Part shown: piece by piece, positions 25,426-35,187 of the stretch | Numbering within the stretch: position 1 is the stretch's first letter | Layout of the letters: each line of letters begins with the position of its first letter | NCBI GenBank assembly: GCA_943912335.1 | Contig: CALTUD010000030.1 | Span: forward strand, 1 to 50,989 | Reading direction: 5' to 3' | Length of the DNA: 50,989 nt | Source: an uncultured Acetobacteraceae bacterium | GTDB taxonomy: Bacteria; Pseudomonadota; Alphaproteobacteria; Acetobacterales; Acetobacteraceae | Notes under the pieces: model-generated | Told to the model about the DNA's origin: nothing | What the model saw: only the letters and a program-made list of their open reading frames with translations | Databases searched by the model: none | Made by a program: the position numbers and the translations under genes

Positions 25426-26159
25426 GAGTGGGGGCTTCCTGGATCGCACGAGCGCAGACGCCGATGTGTTGCCCGGCCCAACGTTATAGCGCTGGGTCCT
25501 ACTAACGTCTGCCAAGCATTCACCACCCCGAGACGATCCCCGACGCCGCCGACAGCTTGCTCCGGCAATCAGCGCTCGCCTCCCGAAGGCCCAGTATCCA
25601 AGTCGCCAAGCCCAGATCGTTCACGTCCGACGCAGGCGCCGCGGGCTCAGCGGCGCACAAGAGAAGCCGCGCAAGGAACGCGAAGGTGCGCGGTCGGTGC
25701 TGGGCTGGCGCAGGCCGCCGACGACGGCGATGAGGGGCGGTCGGGTACCGCGAAGTCATCGGAACCCGATTAGCTTCCTGATCGAAGGCGTCAGCGCTGC
25801 GCCGCCAGAGCCGAAACTGCCTTCAGAGGGCAAAGCAAGCTGCGTCGCGCCCGGATCAGGCGGGTGAAACTTCGTTCGCCCCCCACAGCGCGAGGTGAGA
25901 AGGCAGGTTGTGCTACCGTCTCTTTATTACCGGCTTAACAGGGCCGCAGGGCGAGGCACCCAGTGGGTGACCCGGTCCTGAGTTGGACAGGAGGATGTTG
26001 CAGTCTTCCGCCGCCTCGGAATGACCTTCGACAGTGGGTTGAAGTCTCTATTGCGGTGTTACAACACATATCGGATGCTCCCTCTAACCGAAGGCTAGGC
26101 ATGGAGATACTGGATTTCATCCTAGACCTGCCGAACAAGATCAGTGCACTGGGGGCAGC
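25426..26159. other. 734-base gap, possible gene remnants only
   Basis: No complete gene is supported. On the minus strand at 25520-25759, a frame contains a lipobox-like LARLLLCAAEP followed by LGLATWILGLREASADCRSK, reminiscent of Rz1-type outer spanins of phages, but its N-terminus is an implausible Arg/Pro run and no ribosome-binding site is seen. On the plus strand a frame holding MEILDFILDLPNKISALG (from 26101) ends inside the next gene. The rest is featureless. Confidence 0.4.
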
Positions 26160-29100
26160 TTGGACACCGACTACACACCGGACGCGCCATCGTCTGACGC
26201 TGCCGCCCAACTCGCGCGCGTGGATTCGGTCACGCTCTCGCCGCTTTTGCAGACCGCGATCAACGCCAGCCTTTGGGAGAACAGCGTCCCCGTTCTGGGC
26301 GAGCTGTCGCTGAAGAACGAGGGCGATCGTGAGCTGGAGCTCGTCGAGATCTCCGTCAACAGCGAACCGCCCTTCCTGGTGCCGAGGTCGTGGCGTCTCC
26401 AGCAGGTCGCGCCCGGGCAGCTCCGGCTCGTCAACAACCTGGACGTCAAGCTTGATGGCACGCTTGTCGCCTCCCAAACGGAAGCGTCCAGGGCGACCGT
26501 GACGTTCGTCGCGACGGCGGAAGGGATAGAACTCGCCCGGGAGACGCGCGACGTGCGGGTCCTGGCGCGGAACGAGTGGGGCGGCCTGTCGGGGATACCG
26601 GACATCCTCGCCGCGTTCGTGCTGCCCAACGACCCGGCGATCGCACGCATCCTGAAGTTGGCCTCCGATGTTCTCCGGGCGGCCGGGCAGTCGCCTGCGC
26701 TCGAGGGCTATCAGGGCGACAAGGCCCGTGTCTGGGCTCAGGCGCAGGCCATCTGGAACGCGATCTGCGGCCTCGACATCTCCTACATCAACCCGCCTGC
26801 ATCCTTCGTGGAGACCGGCCAGCGCATCAGGCTGCCGAGCCAGATCCTTGAGGAGCGCCTTGCAACCTGCCTGGATACGACGGTCCTTTTCGCCGCCTGC
26901 CTTGAGGCGATCGGCTTGCGGTCTCTCATCGTCCTGACCAAGGGGCATGCATTCGCCGGGTTCTGGCTGTCGATGGTCGACGCCGGGTCGTCCGTGCTGA
27001 ACGACCTGCCGGGGATCCGGAACCGGCTGAAGCTGGACGACCTCCGGGTCTTCGAGACCACGATGGCGACGCTGGCGCGCAAGCCGAGCTTCAAGGTCGC
27101 CTGCGAGCATGGCGAGGCGAAGCTCCGGCAGCCGGACGACGACGAGGAAGAGAGCGATTTCCGCGAGATCATCGACGTCCACCGCGCCCGCCTTCGGCGC
27201 ATCCTGCCGCTATCGACGGTCTCGGCGGCTCCCACCGGCGACGGCGACGCCGCGTCCGATGGCGCGGCATCCGAGCAGCCGCAGTTCGAGGCGCCCCCGG
27301 CGCTGCGCGAGGACAGCGAGGAGACGGACGTCCCGGAGACACCGGCCGACCGCGTTCAGCGCTGGTGCAACAGGCTCTTGGACATGTCGGCCCGCAACCG
27401 ATTGCTGAACCTGCCGAGATCCGACAGGCAGCTTATCGAGATCGATTGCCCCGATCCGGCGGCGCTGGAGGACATGCTCGCGGAGATGCGGGGCGGTGGC
27501 AGGAGCAAGCCGCTCCGCTTCGCGCCGTCTCCGGGGCTGATGGACAAGGACGACCCGCGTCACCGCGACATCCATCGCGATCGGCATCACGAGGACGCTG
27601 CCCGCGCCTTCGCCATGGAGGCCCTCTCGCGGCGGGAGCTGCTGATCTGGCGCAAGGAGGGACCGCTTCAGGACGCCCTGACCGAGATCTTCCGCCAGGC
27701 CCGTGCCGCCGAGCAGGAGGGCGGCACCAACGTCCTCTACCTCACCATCGGCGCGCTTGCCTGGACGCCGCAGGACAAAGCCAAGGCCTACGTTGCGCCG
27801 CTGATCCTGGTGCCGGTGATCCTGGAAAGGGCGAGCGTGAAGAGCGCCTTCACGCTGCGTGCCCACGGTGACGAGAGCCGCATCAACTCGACGCTGCTCG
27901 AGATGCTGAGGTCCGACTACGACATCAGGATGCCGTCGCTTGAGGGGCCGACGCTGCCGGAGGACGAGTCTGGCCTCGACGTTCGCGGCATCATCGAGAC
28001 GTTCCGTGTCCATCTCCGCCACGTGCCCGGCTGGGAGGTGCGGGAGCATGTCAGCCTGACGACGCTGTCCTTCGCGAAGTTCCTCATGTGGAAGGACCTG
28101 CTGGAGCGCCGCGACAACCTGCGCACCAACGACGTGGCGGGCCGCCTGCTCGACGGCGTCACCGGCGACCGGGCAAGTAGTGACCGCGCTCCCGGATCCC
28201 TCTTCACGGCGGGGGACGATCTCGACGACGCGCTGGCGAAGGCCGATCTCGTCTGCCCCATGGAGGCGGACTCGTCGCAGCTGCAGGCGGTCGCGCGCGC
28301 GGCCAAGGGCGAGAGCTTTGTCCTGATCGGGCCGCCTGGAACGGGCAAGTCGCAGACGATCGCGAACATTGTCGCCAACACGCTTGCCCAGGGGCGGACC
28401 GTCCTGTTCGTCGCGGAGAAGCGTACGGCGCTGGAGGTTGTCCGGACCCGGCTCGCCAAGCTCGGCATCGCAGATTTCTGTCTCGACCTGTTCTCCCCCA
28501 AGGCGAGCAAGCTGGCCGTCCTGGAGCAGTTCCAGGCGGCGCAGAACGTGCTCGAGTCCTTCAGCCCGGGCGAATACGACCGGACGAAGCGGAATTTCGA
28601 CGAGATCAGGACAGAGCTCAACGCCTATGTCCGCGACCTCCACCGGCGCTCGCGGAACGGGTGGATTCCCTACAGGGGGATCGGCGTCTCGCTCCGGGCG
28701 GAGAAGGCGGGCACCGTGCGCGTGCCGCTGTCCTGGCATTCCGCCGATGCCCATGATGTCGGTGCCTACCAGCGCCTCGTCGAGGCGTCGGAGAACCTCG
28801 CGACCCTCTACGAGCGGATCGGCGACGTCGTCACCTCGCCCCGGCTCGCCGGACTGGATCATGCCGACTGGTCGCCGCTCTGGGAGTCCCGGCTGCTCGA
28901 GGCTGTAGGCGCAGCACTCTCGTCCCTGGCGGCGTTGAAGACGGCCGCGCTCGACGTCACGTCGGCTCTCGGGATTGGGGCGGAGGACCTCTCGCTCGTC
29001 CGACTGCGTCACGTCGACGCGCTGTGCACGCAGCTCCTGCGCGCGGAAGCCGACGCCTGGGCGTTCGGCGACACGGCGCAGCAGAGCCGCGACGCGGTCT

Positions 29101-32100
29101 TCCTTGAACGAAAACATGTCGTCCGCCACTGCGAGCTGAAGGCGGCGGTCGGCCAGCGATGGAAGGACAGCGTCACCTCGCTGCCCCTGGACGAGATCCT
29201 GGGCGAGTGGCGCGCTGCGAAGGAGCGTTGGCTCCTGGCACGGCCGAAGGCACAGAAGGCGGTCCGGGCGCGCCTCGAGCCGCATGCCTTGGCCGTTCCG
29301 GACGATCCTGAGAACGACCTCGTCCAGCTCATCGAGATGAAGGCGATCGAGCAGCGCCTGCGCGACGCCACGCATGGTGCCGCCGTCGGTGGACTTTGGC
29401 AGGGGCTCGCAACAGACTTCCCGCGCATCGACGAAGTGCTCGGCTGGGGCGGTGCGGCACGAACGGCAGTCAGCGCCTGCGTCAAGGAGACGACGGCCCT
29501 CCTGGCGGCTCGGGGCCATCTGAAGACCATGCTTGCCGAGGGACGAGACCTGCTTCGCGAGGGCGGTAGCGTCCATGCTGCCCTGGTCGGTTACCGGGAG
29601 GCGCTCACCTCCTGCCTGACCGCCATCGAAAAGCTCGGTGCCGCCAGCGGTTCGGATGCCACCGCCCTCGCCGATCCGAAGGCGCCGGACTGGATCGACC
29701 TAACGATTGACAGACTGCAGGACTGGAAGGGAGCGGCACGGGAGCTGCGGGACTGGTGTTCCTGGCGGCATGCGTCCAAGCAGGCATCGGAACTCGGCCT
29801 CAAGCCGCTGGTGGACGCCATCGAACAAGGCCTCGTTTCACCGCGCGACGTTCCATCTGTTTTCGAGGCGAACTACGCCCGCTGGTGGACCATGCACGCC
29901 GTGAGCGACAGCCAGCTGCTCAGGGGCTTCGTCGCGGCCACGCACGAGGGCCGCATTGCCCGCTTCAAGGAGATTGACGAGAGGCTGAAAGGGCTGGCGG
30001 TCAGCCTGATCCGGGCGCGGCTCGCAGGTCAGATCCCCGACGCCGCCTCGCGACAGAACGACCCGGAATACAAGCTGCTGACTCGGGAGATGGCGAAGAA
30101 GGCGCGTCATCTGCCGGTGCGCCAACTCGCGGAGAAGATGCCGAAGGCGCTCCGCACGCTCACGCCCTGCCTGATGATGAGCCCACTGTCGGTGGCCCAG
30201 TATCTCCCGGCGGACGCGGAGCCGTTCGACCTGGTGATCTTCGACGAGGCGTCGCAGATCCCGACCTGGGACGCGGTCGGCGCGATCGGGCGCGGCAAGC
30301 AGGTCATCGTCGTCGGCGATCCAAAGCAGCTGCCGCCGACGGATTTCTTTGCCCGGGGGAAGGCGGCGGACGACGAGGACGATTCCGGCCCAACCGACAT
30401 GGCCGACCTGGACTCCATTCTCGACGAGTGTCTCGGCGCCGGGATCCCGGCGATCACGCTCGCCTGGCATTACCGCAGTCGTCACGAGAGCCTGATCGCC
30501 TTCTCGAACCAGGCTTACTACGGTGGCGGTCTGGTGACCTTCCCGTCGCCGGTGACCAGCGATCAGGCGGTGTCCTTCCGCTTCGTGCCGGACGGCGTCT
30601 ACGAGCGTGGCGGGTCTCGGACCAATCCGGTGGAGGTGCGCGCGGTGGTGGCCGAGGCGCTCAAGATCATGCGCGACGGCAGCGACCGCTCCATCGGCAT
30701 CGTCACCTTCAACGGCGAGCAGCAGAAGCGGATCTCGGACGCGCTGGAGGCCGAAGGCCGCAAGGATCCGTCCCTGGAGCGTTACCTCGGTGAGCGGGCG
30801 CACGAGCCGATCCTGGTCAGGAACCTGGAGAGCATCCAGGGCGAGGAACGTGACGTCATGCTCTTCTCCCTGACCTTCGGTCCGGACAAGACCGGCGCGA
30901 TCAGCGTCAACTTCGGTCCGCTCAACCGGGACGGTGGCGAGCGGCGGTTGAACGTGGCCGTCACGCGGGCGCGCGAGCAACTCGTCGTCTTCGGATCGCT
31001 GCGCGGCGACCAGATCGCCGTGGGCCGCACGCAGGCGCTCGGTGTCCACGACCTGCGCCGGTTCCTGACTTTTGCGGAACATGGCGCGATGGCGCTCGCC
31101 GGACTGCATCAGGGTTCGGTCGGGGACTTCGACAGCGTCTTCGAAGTCGAGGTCGCCGAGCGGCTCCGGGAGAAGGGCTGGCAGGTCGTCACGCAGGTCG
31201 GCGTATCGGGTTTCCGCATCGACCTCGGCGTCGTCGACCCCGAGCTGCCGACCACGTTCCTGGCGGGCGTCGAGTGCGACGGCGCCACCTACCACCGAAG
31301 CGCGACGGCGCGGGACCGCGATCGGTTGCGGCAGGTTGTCCTGGAAGGTCTGGGCTGGAACATCCTGCGGATCTGGTCGACCGACTGGTGGACGAACGCA
31401 CCCAGGGAGACGATGCGTGTCGATCAGGCGCTTCGGGCGCTCCTCGTGAAGGCGCGCGAGGAGCGCGCCAAGCGTGATGAGAAGGACCGCCTGGCCGCGG
31501 AGGCCGCCGTCGAAGCATCGTTGGCCGCGGGGAGTTCAGTTGAGTCTCAGCTTGAGGATGATGTGCTTCAGGCGTCGGTGGACGTCGTCGAGGTGCCTAA
31601 GGACGAGATCCTGATCCCGACGCCCGCCGCTGAACCTGCATATGCGAAGGCGCCGCTCGAGGAATTTGTAGCCGCAGACGCTCAAGCGGCTCCGGCTGCG
31701 GTTCAGGCGCGCTTCTTCGACGTGAGCTACCTGCCGACCCTGACGGAGATCGTCTTGCGGACGCTACGGGAAGCAGGACCCATCCGCGAGGACATCCTCG
31801 TCCAGACGGTCTCGCGCCTGCACGGCTTCGGCCGCACCGGGAAGGACATCCGCGAGCGCATCGTGCAGACCGTGTCACCGAGCGTCGTGCGGACCACCGA
31901 GGACGTCGGGACCTTCCTCTGGCCCGAGGGAACCTCGCCTGAGGGCGACGTGCCGTTCCGGCGACCTGCGCCGGGTGAAGCCGTCGACCCGGGGGCGATC
32001 CCGCTACCGGCGCTGATCCGTCTCGCCCGCTCCTTCCCAATCAACGATCTGTCAGACGAGGATATCGTCGTCGGCATGCGCAACGCCTGCGGAATGGGAC

Positions 32101-32168
32101 GGATGGGCGCGGCGACGAGGGCGAGGCTGGAGGCGGCACTGGCGAAGGCCCGCAGCGAACGGGCCTAG
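26160..32168 (+). CDS. giant SF1 helicase with DUF4011, Vsr-like nuclease and DUF3320 (Hhe-like defence protein)
   Basis: A 2002-residue protein. The frame opens only after a stop at 26085, and TTG at 26160 (or GTG at 26220) is the only available start. Residues about 60-290 include a transglutaminase-like stretch with Cys237 (LATCLDTTVLFAACLEAIGL) and His263 (KGHAFAGFWL). DUF4011 begins near 398 (WCNRLLDMSARNRLLNLPRS). The helicase has Walker A GPPGTGKS (724-731), DEAS at 1362-1365, GDPKQLPP and VAVTRAREQLVVFGS. A Vsr/DUF559-type nuclease follows (Asp1688 in FRIDLGV, Glu1705 in GVECDG), then DUF3320 to the end. This layout is known from defence islands and resembles the single-gene system called Hhe; assignment to that exact system is tentative. 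Confidence 0.85.
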   Translation: MDTDYTPDAPSSDAAAQLARVDSVTLSPLLQTAINASLWENSVPVLGELSLKNEGDRELELVEISVNSEPPFLVPRSWRLQQVAPGQLRLVNNLDVKLDGTLVASQTEASRATVTFVATAEGIELARETRDVRVLARNEWGGLSGIPDILAAFVLPNDPAIARILKLASDVLRAAGQSPALEGYQGDKARVWAQAQAIWNAICGLDISYINPPASFVETGQRIRLPSQILEERLATCLDTTVLFAACLEAIGLRSLIVLTKGHAFAGFWLSMVDAGSSVLNDLPGIRNRLKLDDLRVFETTMATLARKPSFKVACEHGEAKLRQPDDDEEESDFREIIDVHRARLRRILPLSTVSAAPTGDGDAASDGAASEQPQFEAPPALREDSEETDVPETPADRVQRWCNRLLDMSARNRLLNLPRSDRQLIEIDCPDPAALEDMLAEMRGGGRSKPLRFAPSPGLMDKDDPRHRDIHRDRHHEDAARAFAMEALSRRELLIWRKEGPLQDALTEIFRQARAAEQEGGTNVLYLTIGALAWTPQDKAKAYVAPLILVPVILERASVKSAFTLRAHGDESRINSTLLEMLRSDYDIRMPSLEGPTLPEDESGLDVRGIIETFRVHLRHVPGWEVREHVSLTTLSFAKFLMWKDLLERRDNLRTNDVAGRLLDGVTGDRASSDRAPGSLFTAGDDLDDALAKADLVCPMEADSSQLQAVARAAKGESFVLIGPPGTGKSQTIANIVANTLAQGRTVLFVAEKRTALEVVRTRLAKLGIADFCLDLFSPKASKLAVLEQFQAAQNVLESFSPGEYDRTKRNFDEIRTELNAYVRDLHRRSRNGWIPYRGIGVSLRAEKAGTVRVPLSWHSADAHDVGAYQRLVEASENLATLYERIGDVVTSPRLAGLDHADWSPLWESRLLEAVGAALSSLAALKTAALDVTSALGIGAEDLSLVRLRHVDALCTQLLRAEADAWAFGDTAQQSRDAVFLERKHVVRHCELKAAVGQRWKDSVTSLPLDEILGEWRAAKERWLLARPKAQKAVRARLEPHALAVPDDPENDLVQLIEMKAIEQRLRDATHGAAVGGLWQGLATDFPRIDEVLGWGGAARTAVSACVKETTALLAARGHLKTMLAEGRDLLREGGSVHAALVGYREALTSCLTAIEKLGAASGSDATALADPKAPDWIDLTIDRLQDWKGAARELRDWCSWRHASKQASELGLKPLVDAIEQGLVSPRDVPSVFEANYARWWTMHAVSDSQLLRGFVAATHEGRIARFKEIDERLKGLAVSLIRARLAGQIPDAASRQNDPEYKLLTREMAKKARHLPVRQLAEKMPKALRTLTPCLMMSPLSVAQYLPADAEPFDLVIFDEASQIPTWDAVGAIGRGKQVIVVGDPKQLPPTDFFARGKAADDEDDSGPTDMADLDSILDECLGAGIPAITLAWHYRSRHESLIAFSNQAYYGGGLVTFPSPVTSDQAVSFRFVPDGVYERGGSRTNPVEVRAVVAEALKIMRDGSDRSIGIVTFNGEQQKRISDALEAEGRKDPSLERYLGERAHEPILVRNLESIQGEERDVMLFSLTFGPDKTGAISVNFGPLNRDGGERRLNVAVTRAREQLVVFGSLRGDQIAVGRTQALGVHDLRRFLTFAEHGAMALAGLHQGSVGDFDSVFEVEVAERLREKGWQVVTQVGVSGFRIDLGVVDPELPTTFLAGVECDGATYHRSATARDRDRLRQVVLEGLGWNILRIWSTDWWTNAPRETMRVDQALRALLVKAREERAKRDEKDRLAAEAAVEASLAAGSSVESQLEDDVLQASVDVVEVPKDEILIPTPAAEPAYAKAPLEEFVAADAQAAPAAVQARFFDVSYLPTLTEIVLRTLREAGPIREDILVQTVSRLHGFGRTGKDIRERIVQTVSPSVVRTTEDVGTFLWPEGTSPEGDVPFRRPAPGEAVDPGAIPLPALIRLARSFPINDLSDEDIVVGMRNACGMGRMGAATRARLEAALAKARSERA

Positions 32169-32841
32169 GCTCAGGACTCTGTATCGGAGCCAGTAGGTGA
32201 CGGTGGCGGTAGAGCATGCGGTCGTAGGGTAATGGCCGTTTGCGCGACCGGGTTGACGAGATGCACGGGGCAATGCCGTGCTCCGCCAGGGCCGTACGGA
32301 ACCAGGTGCTGTCGTAGCCGCGGTCGCCGAGCAGTTCGCGCGCCCGCGGCAGGACAGGCAGCAGCAGGGCGGCACCATGGTGGTCGCTGCGCTGTCCCTC
32401 CGTCAGCAGCATGTCAACGGGCCTGCCGTGCCCATCGCAGACGGCGTGGAGCTTGGAGTTCAAGCCACCTTTGGTACGGCCGATATGTCGAGAACCCCTT
32501 TTGCAGCAGGCTCGCCGCGGTGCGGTGGGCTTTGAGGTGGGTCGCGTCGATCATCAGCTGTGCCGGTGCACCGCCTTTGGCCGCCAGGGCAACAAAATGC
32601 GGGCGAACACGCCGAGACCTTGATCCCTTTCAGGGCTCAAGCCACCGGATGAAGCGGTTGTAAAGCGTCTTGGGCGGCCCGTAGCCGGACGGGGTGTCCT
32701 TCCACTGCAGGCCGTAGCGGATCACGTAGATGATGCCGCTGATGACCCGCCGGTCGTCCACCCGGCGCAGGCGCGCTGCACTGGGAAGAACGGCTCAAGG
32801 CGGCGCATCTGCGCCTCCGACAACATCGGCAGCTTCGGCAT
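32168..32841 (-). pseudogene. broken IS5-family transposase
   Basis: Reading leftwards from ATG at 32841, the N-terminus MPKLPMLSEAQMRRLEPFFP is intact, then frames shift. RRVDDRRVISGIIYVIRYGL and SGYGPPKTLYNRFIRWLEP come in a second frame, and GGLNSKLHAVCDGHGRPVDM with LLGDRGYDSTWFR (a DDE aspartate) in another. The segment that should contain the catalytic glutamate is missing: the reading passes from PYDRMLYRHRH almost directly to the C-terminal end ATVTYWLRYRVLS, over a short repeated CCACCGTCAC-like sequence. The element therefore cannot move by itself. Confidence 0.75.
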
Positions 32842-32900
32842 CAGGACCCTCCAGATACCGTCGAATCACGTCAGGCCCGTGCCGTAAAGGGTCCTGAGCC
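32168..32900 (-). mobile_element. IS5-family (IS427-group-like) element with internal deletion
   Basis: The ends are inverted repeats: GGCTCAGGACTCT at 32168-32180 and AGGGTCCTGAGCC at 32888-32900 (12 of 13 matching). The left end abuts a CTAG, the preferred IS5-type target, which also contains the TAG stop codon of the helicase gene. At about 733 bases it is shorter than intact relatives. No matching target duplication is seen at the right (TA versus AA), so the flank has been rearranged. Confidence 0.75.
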
Positions 32901-33136
32901 AAAGCTTCGGGGCCGCCCCGCGCGCAGCTTATCGACAGGCGGAAGCCCGGAAAGCAACCCGCTGCGAGGCGGGATTGTACACGATGTCGAACCTGCTGCC
33001 GCAACTCCAGAACTGGCTGGAGAACCGGTCCTGCGGATGGTGAATGCCGGAGCTGCCTTGATCAGAGACAGGCTCCTAGAGCTATCCCCGATGTCTTCGG
33101 ACGGGCCGCTGTATGACCAATGGGCTGTAAGGAGAC

Positions 33137-33330
33137 GATGTTCCTTGCGCTCGCGGTTAGTCCGGACACCATGTTCATTGCTGCGAACAAACACGCGACG
33201 ATCTAACAGTTGTTGGGAATGATGCGGCGGCTTAACTTTGGCTAGAACGGGCTGGTCGTCGAATACGTGGCCCGGTTCGTGTACGCCCCTGAAAAACAAC
33301 TGACGCCGTTTCTCGACGGCCAGGTGTAAC
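33137..33330 (+). pseudogene. degenerate reading frame of unknown origin
   Basis: AAGGAG precedes ATG at 33137 and the frame reads MFLALAVSPDTMFIAANKHA, then meets a stop. It continues in the same frame as QLLGMMRRLNFG, a second stop, and NGLVVEYVARFVYAPEKQL to a final stop at 33330. The protein-like composition on one frame across two stops suggests a decayed gene, but no family is recognised. The flanking 32901-33136 holds nothing I can name. Confidence 0.25.
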
Positions 33331-33335
33331 GTGGC

Positions 33336-33725
33336 TTAATTCGGGTGGCAGTCCAGATAGAGCAGCGTGAACGACGACCGCACTCGGTTGGCGTTCGGGC
33401 CCCTGGGAACGCGGAGATAGCTGGCCGTTCCGTCGTGCTGCACGGGGAGGATCATGTATCGCCCGTCATAGCTGATTTGCGGGTCGTTGATCTCCGACCA
33501 GTCGACGCCGATCCGCGCCGCGGCCGTCGTGAACTCTGTTACGCATTCGGATCTGTTGCGAACGCCTGTCACCTTTTCCCCGTCAAGGCTGGCCTGTCCG
33601 ACGAGGTTGTCCGCGAGCGAGTCAGCCACGGTTGCGTGTGAGTCTTCTGCTAGAGCCGGTTGGCAGATAGCAATTGCGCTCGCCGACAGGGCGACGGCGA
33701 GGGCCATCATGCGAGCATCAGGCAT
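33336..33725 (-). CDS. small periplasmic protein, probable immunity protein for the adjacent muramidase
   Basis: The ATG at 33725 has GGAG six bases upstream and gives 129 residues with a signal peptide (MMALAVALSASAIAICQPAL, cleavage near ALAE). The mature domain contains two cysteines (SECVTEF and LYLDCHPN) and the strands ISYDGRYMILPVQHDG and ASYLRVPRG. It overlaps the upstream muramidase gene by eight bases, so the two are translated together. A secreted muramidase made with a small exported partner is the usual layout of an effector with its periplasmic immunity protein. No sequence family is recognised, so the role is inferred from context. Confidence 0.7.
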   Translation of the reverse strand: MPDARMMALAVALSASAIAICQPALAEDSHATVADSLADNLVGQASLDGEKVTGVRNRSECVTEFTTAAARIGVDWSEINDPQISYDGRYMILPVQHDGTASYLRVPRGPNANRVRSSFTLLYLDCHPN

Positions 33726-34737
33726 CGTATTCTCCATATAGGAAGAGGATGACCTCTCGTCTGCGTCGCTCGGTGAGGCCAGACATGACCTCGAGAAGAT
33801 GCGTCCTAGGGTTGCGCGACTTGTTGGCGCTTCGGATTGTCGCGACGGCCTCGGCATAGCGGCCAAGGTTCACGGAGTGTGCAACGTTGCCGAACTGTCC
33901 TCCAGGATTGTAGGCAAATGACACCAATGCATCGAACTCCCATTGGTACAGCCAGCGGGTGATTCTTCGCTGCACGATATCTTCGTAAGTACCGATGATC
34001 TGCCCAAGTAGAGCCGCCTGTTGGTCGGACGACAGGTTCAACAGGTACTTGTTGTCTTTGGCGAACTTACGTGCGTCATCGCCTGTCTTGCCACTTCCCT
34101 GCGAGGCAGCCACCGCGCGGGTCCGATCGATATTGATGGCTTCCAGATCCCGCTGAATGCTATTCTGGGAGCGTTCCTTCATATCGTAGCCGGGACCGAG
34201 TGTGACACCGGACGCTCCACCAGGAAAATGGAGACGGTTGGTAACACCGGCCAACTCCTCCCTTGCCTCGATGAACTTCAGACCGGCGTCCGAAATTCCC
34301 ATCGTTGCGGGAGCGGCTGGCATGCTCGTAATAGCTGGAAGGTGAGCAGCCTGCCTGGCCACGCCGCTCAGGTCGATCAGGGCAGCCTGTGATCTCCCGA
34401 TGGATCGGAAGGGCAACGGCCTGACATCTCCACTTCCGGGAAAGGCGTCGGGCCTCTGATCAGGGTCATGCGCCGTGATGGCCAGCATGGTCGCGTCCGT
34501 CAGGGAGCCATCGGGTGGAATGACACCATACTTCCGTTGCACCACCCTGATCGCCCGGTCCGTTGTCAGGCCGAAATAGCCGTCCGCCGTCACGTCCGCA
34601 CCAAGACGTCGAAGCGCCTCCTGGAGGTGCTGGACATTCGCCCCCTCGCTCCCAAGTTGCATGGTCACCGGCATCCTCCAATCTGCGAGCCGTTTCCCAG
34701 CGAGCATATCAGCATCCGCTCCCTGCACGGGCAACAC
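33718..34737 (-). CDS. peptidoglycan-binding domain plus pesticin/T4-lysozyme-like muramidase (antibacterial effector candidate)
   Basis: The GTG at 34737 is preferred because AAGGAG lies six bases before it, giving 339 residues. Residues about 26-95 form a peptidoglycan-binding domain (SEGANVQHLQEALRRLGADV, TADGYFGLTTDRAIRVVQRK). Residues about 150-339 resemble the pesticin C-terminal/GH24 muramidase fold: catalytic-type Glu in LKFIEAREELAG, the PGGASGVTLGPGYDM loop, WEFDALVSFAYNPGGQFGN and LTERRRREVILFLYGEYDA. Such enzymes cleave the glycan strands of peptidoglycan. There is no classical signal peptide, as in type VI secretion effectors, but no secretion genes are in the window. A periplasmic partner overlaps its 3' end. 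Confidence 0.8.
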   Translation of the reverse strand: MLPVQGADADMLAGKRLADWRMPVTMQLGSEGANVQHLQEALRRLGADVTADGYFGLTTDRAIRVVQRKYGVIPPDGSLTDATMLAITAHDPDQRPDAFPGSGDVRPLPFRSIGRSQAALIDLSGVARQAAHLPAITSMPAAPATMGISDAGLKFIEAREELAGVTNRLHFPGGASGVTLGPGYDMKERSQNSIQRDLEAINIDRTRAVAASQGSGKTGDDARKFAKDNKYLLNLSSDQQAALLGQIIGTYEDIVQRRITRWLYQWEFDALVSFAYNPGGQFGNVAHSVNLGRYAEAVATIRSANKSRNPRTHLLEVMSGLTERRRREVILFLYGEYDA

Positions 34738-35187
34738 GTCCTACTCCTTCACGAAACCCAGGACGGGCGGCGGCAGACGGTGCGATCAAACGGACACGGG
34801 CGGAACCGACAGTCATTGAAGCAATGACGCCTTCCAAGCTTGCGGACCTGTCCCGAATTTGAGCTTCGTCGGCGGTTGAACGACATGGCGACACAACGTT
34901 GGCGCGCATGGCGAGGCAACGCTGATATCGGCGACGTTTCCTCCGGGTTGGCCATCAACCGCGGGCCAGTCGGCTTTAATGCACAGGAGCGGGCTCCGCG
35001 TGTGCTCCGACAACGCTTGCTTGAGGCGCTCAAGACGCCGCATGTGTCCAAGCTGCCACAGAAACACTCACGAGAACAAAAAAAGAACTTTGGCGGCACT
35101 GCTGCCCGTCTTCGGTGCTGTTTTTCGCTTGCGGTTCCTGATCGGCGCGTTCCAACTGCACCGGTCAACGACCTCTGGAGAAGGACC
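34738..35187. other. 450-base divergent intergenic region
   Basis: It separates the leftward muramidase operon from the rightward protease operon and must contain both promoters. Around 35070 there is an A-rich stretch (AGAACAAAAAAAGAAC). No gene, tRNA or clear operator is seen. Confidence 0.4.

Noticed and set aside
25963..26313. Plus-strand frame containing MEILDFILDLPNKISALG
   Set aside because: The phrase looks protein-like and could be a lost upstream gene, but the frame runs into Arg-rich shadow of the helicase gene and has no clear start signal.
27210..29576. Minus-strand frame of 788 codons inside the helicase gene
   Set aside because: Antisense shadow of a gene with intact helicase and nuclease motifs.
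32871..33299. Minus-strand frame of 142 codons
   Set aside because: Low-complexity, no start signal, begins within the IS end; no recognisable domain.
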